This document shows positions 63,501 through 64,000 of a DNA stretch of 64,000 nucleotides, one piece after another. The stretch covers positions 124,001-188,000 of the forward strand of contig CAIQDI010000006.1 in the NCBI GenBank assembly GCA_903870545.1, in the 5' to 3' direction. A program made the translations under genes and the position numbers. This DNA comes from an uncultured Pseudomonadota bacterium (GTDB taxonomy: Bacteria; Pseudomonadota; Gammaproteobacteria; Methylococcales; Methylomonadaceae). Below the pieces are notes generated by a model. That model was not told the origin of the DNA. It searched no databases and saw only the letters and a program-made list of their open reading frames with translations. How positions within the stretch are numbered: the first letter of the stretch is position 1; every line of letters starts with the position of its first letter.

Positions 63501-64000
63501 ATGGGCATGAATTATTTTTCCAATCCAGTTGTGTTGATTTTGGACACGGTTTTTTCGTTGTATATCGGTGTGTTGATGCTGCGTTTTTTGTTGCAATGGT
63601 GTCGGGCAGATGTTCGTAATCCAATTTCAAAATTGCTCATTACTATCACGCATCCGCCGTTGAAAATTTTACGCCGATTTATTCCAGCGATGGGCAACAT
63701 TGACACGTCGTCGTTGGTGTTAATGTTTGCGTTGCAACTGCTCGCAGGTGGCGCGTTAGGATTGTTGCAAGGCGTATCGTTAAGCATTGGTGGTTTGATT
63801 TTGACGACGTTCGCGCAACTTATCGCGTTGTTATTAAACGTGATGTTTTACGCCGTTTTCGCTCGCGCTTTATTGAGTTGGTTTAATCAAGGCACATTCA
63901 GCGACATCTCGAAGTTGCTTTATAGTTTGACCGAGCCAGTATTATCGAATTGCCGCAATATTTTACCGAATTTGGGCGGCTTGGATTTGTCGGTAATTTT
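63501..64000 (+). CDS. yggT: YggT family membrane protein, 3' end outside the window
   Basis: The frame runs from the ATG at 63501 to the window edge, giving about 166 residues. It shows two copies of the YggT unit: LRFLLQWCRADVRNP with ITHPPLKILRRFIPAMG, and FARALLSWFNQGTFSD with LYSLTEPVLSNCRNILP, each with membrane helices. The function is poorly known (envelope stress, osmotic tolerance). CAGGAGG precedes the start. It follows proC by three bases. Confidence 0.92.
   Translation, partial: MGMNYFSNPVVLILDTVFSLYIGVLMLRFLLQWCRADVRNPISKLLITITHPPLKILRRFIPAMGNIDTSSLVLMFALQLLAGGALGLLQGVSLSIGGLILTTFAQLIALLLNVMFYAVFARALLSWFNQGTFSDISKLLYSLTEPVLSNCRNILPNLGGLDLSVI

Noticed and set aside
1-64000. tRNA or rRNA genes
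   Set aside because: No cloverleaf with a T-loop GTTCRA core and CCA-adjacent stem, and no rRNA segment, was noticed by eye. A covariance-model scan would be decisive.

Overview
The window looks like a chromosomal segment from an AT-leaning gammaproteobacterium, most likely a type I methanotroph of the order Methylococcales. The pilO-pilP-pilQ-aroK-aroB-damX-hemE order is typical of gammaproteobacteria. The presence of malate-CoA ligase (mtkA, mtkB), malyl-CoA lyase (mcl) and a MOFRL-type glycerate kinase (gckA) points to a partial serine cycle, as found in Methylococcales. The taxonomic call is inference; no marker RNA is present.

Region by region. (1) 1-8449, plus strand: type IV pilus secretin genes, shikimate-pathway genes, a DamX-like SPOR protein, hemE and glucokinase. 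(2) 8540-12441: a heme oxygenase-bacteriophytochrome pair in which the photoreceptor carries PAS-GGDEF-EAL output domains, followed by what looks like an orphan IS200/IS605 right end. Its codon use differs from its neighbours. (3) 12662-25839, minus strand: envelope and redox genes comprising a redoxin, a DsbD-like reductase, an HbpS/GlcG heme-binding protein, a vanadium-haloperoxidase-like PAP2 protein, a TonB-dependent receptor, cytochrome c', a frameshifted cytochrome b561, a dienelactone hydrolase, an SMP-30 protein and ExbD-ExbB-TonB. (4) 26470-40740: an MdtABC/MuxABC-type RND efflux system with its outer-membrane channel. A divergent pyruvate formate-lyase block (focA, pflA, pflB and an unknown Cys-rich gene) separates the two halves. 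(5) 40751-43049: a PspF-like sigma-54 activator without a sensor domain, and an orphan sulfate-binding protein. (6) 43100-47925, minus strand: a cluster of periplasmic and membrane proteins with two class II cytochromes c, two four-helix membrane proteins, two paralogues of an uncharacterised secreted family, a DUF6152-like protein and a cysteine-less rhodanese. (7) 48270-51020: a tandem array of toxin-antitoxin modules, each preceded by a copy of the same leader repeat. (8) 51072-60103, minus strand: the mtk/mcl genes, pgaB-mlaA, an ABC-F protein and a membrane protein. (9) 60910-64000, plus strand: a decayed IS607-type element, gckA, proC and a partial yggT gene.

The most striking thread is regulatory. 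Four sequences with the GG-N10-GC spacing and flanking bases of sigma-54 promoters lie just upstream of the TonB receptor gene, the tonB-exbB-exbD operon, the mdtAB efflux operon and the rhodanese/cytochrome cluster. The only sigma-54 activator in the window sits beside the second half of the efflux system. I infer one sigma-54 regulon that joins outer-membrane uptake, periplasmic redox chemistry and efflux of a substrate I cannot identify. This is the best candidate here for an undescribed system. The toxin-antitoxin array with shared leaders is the second.
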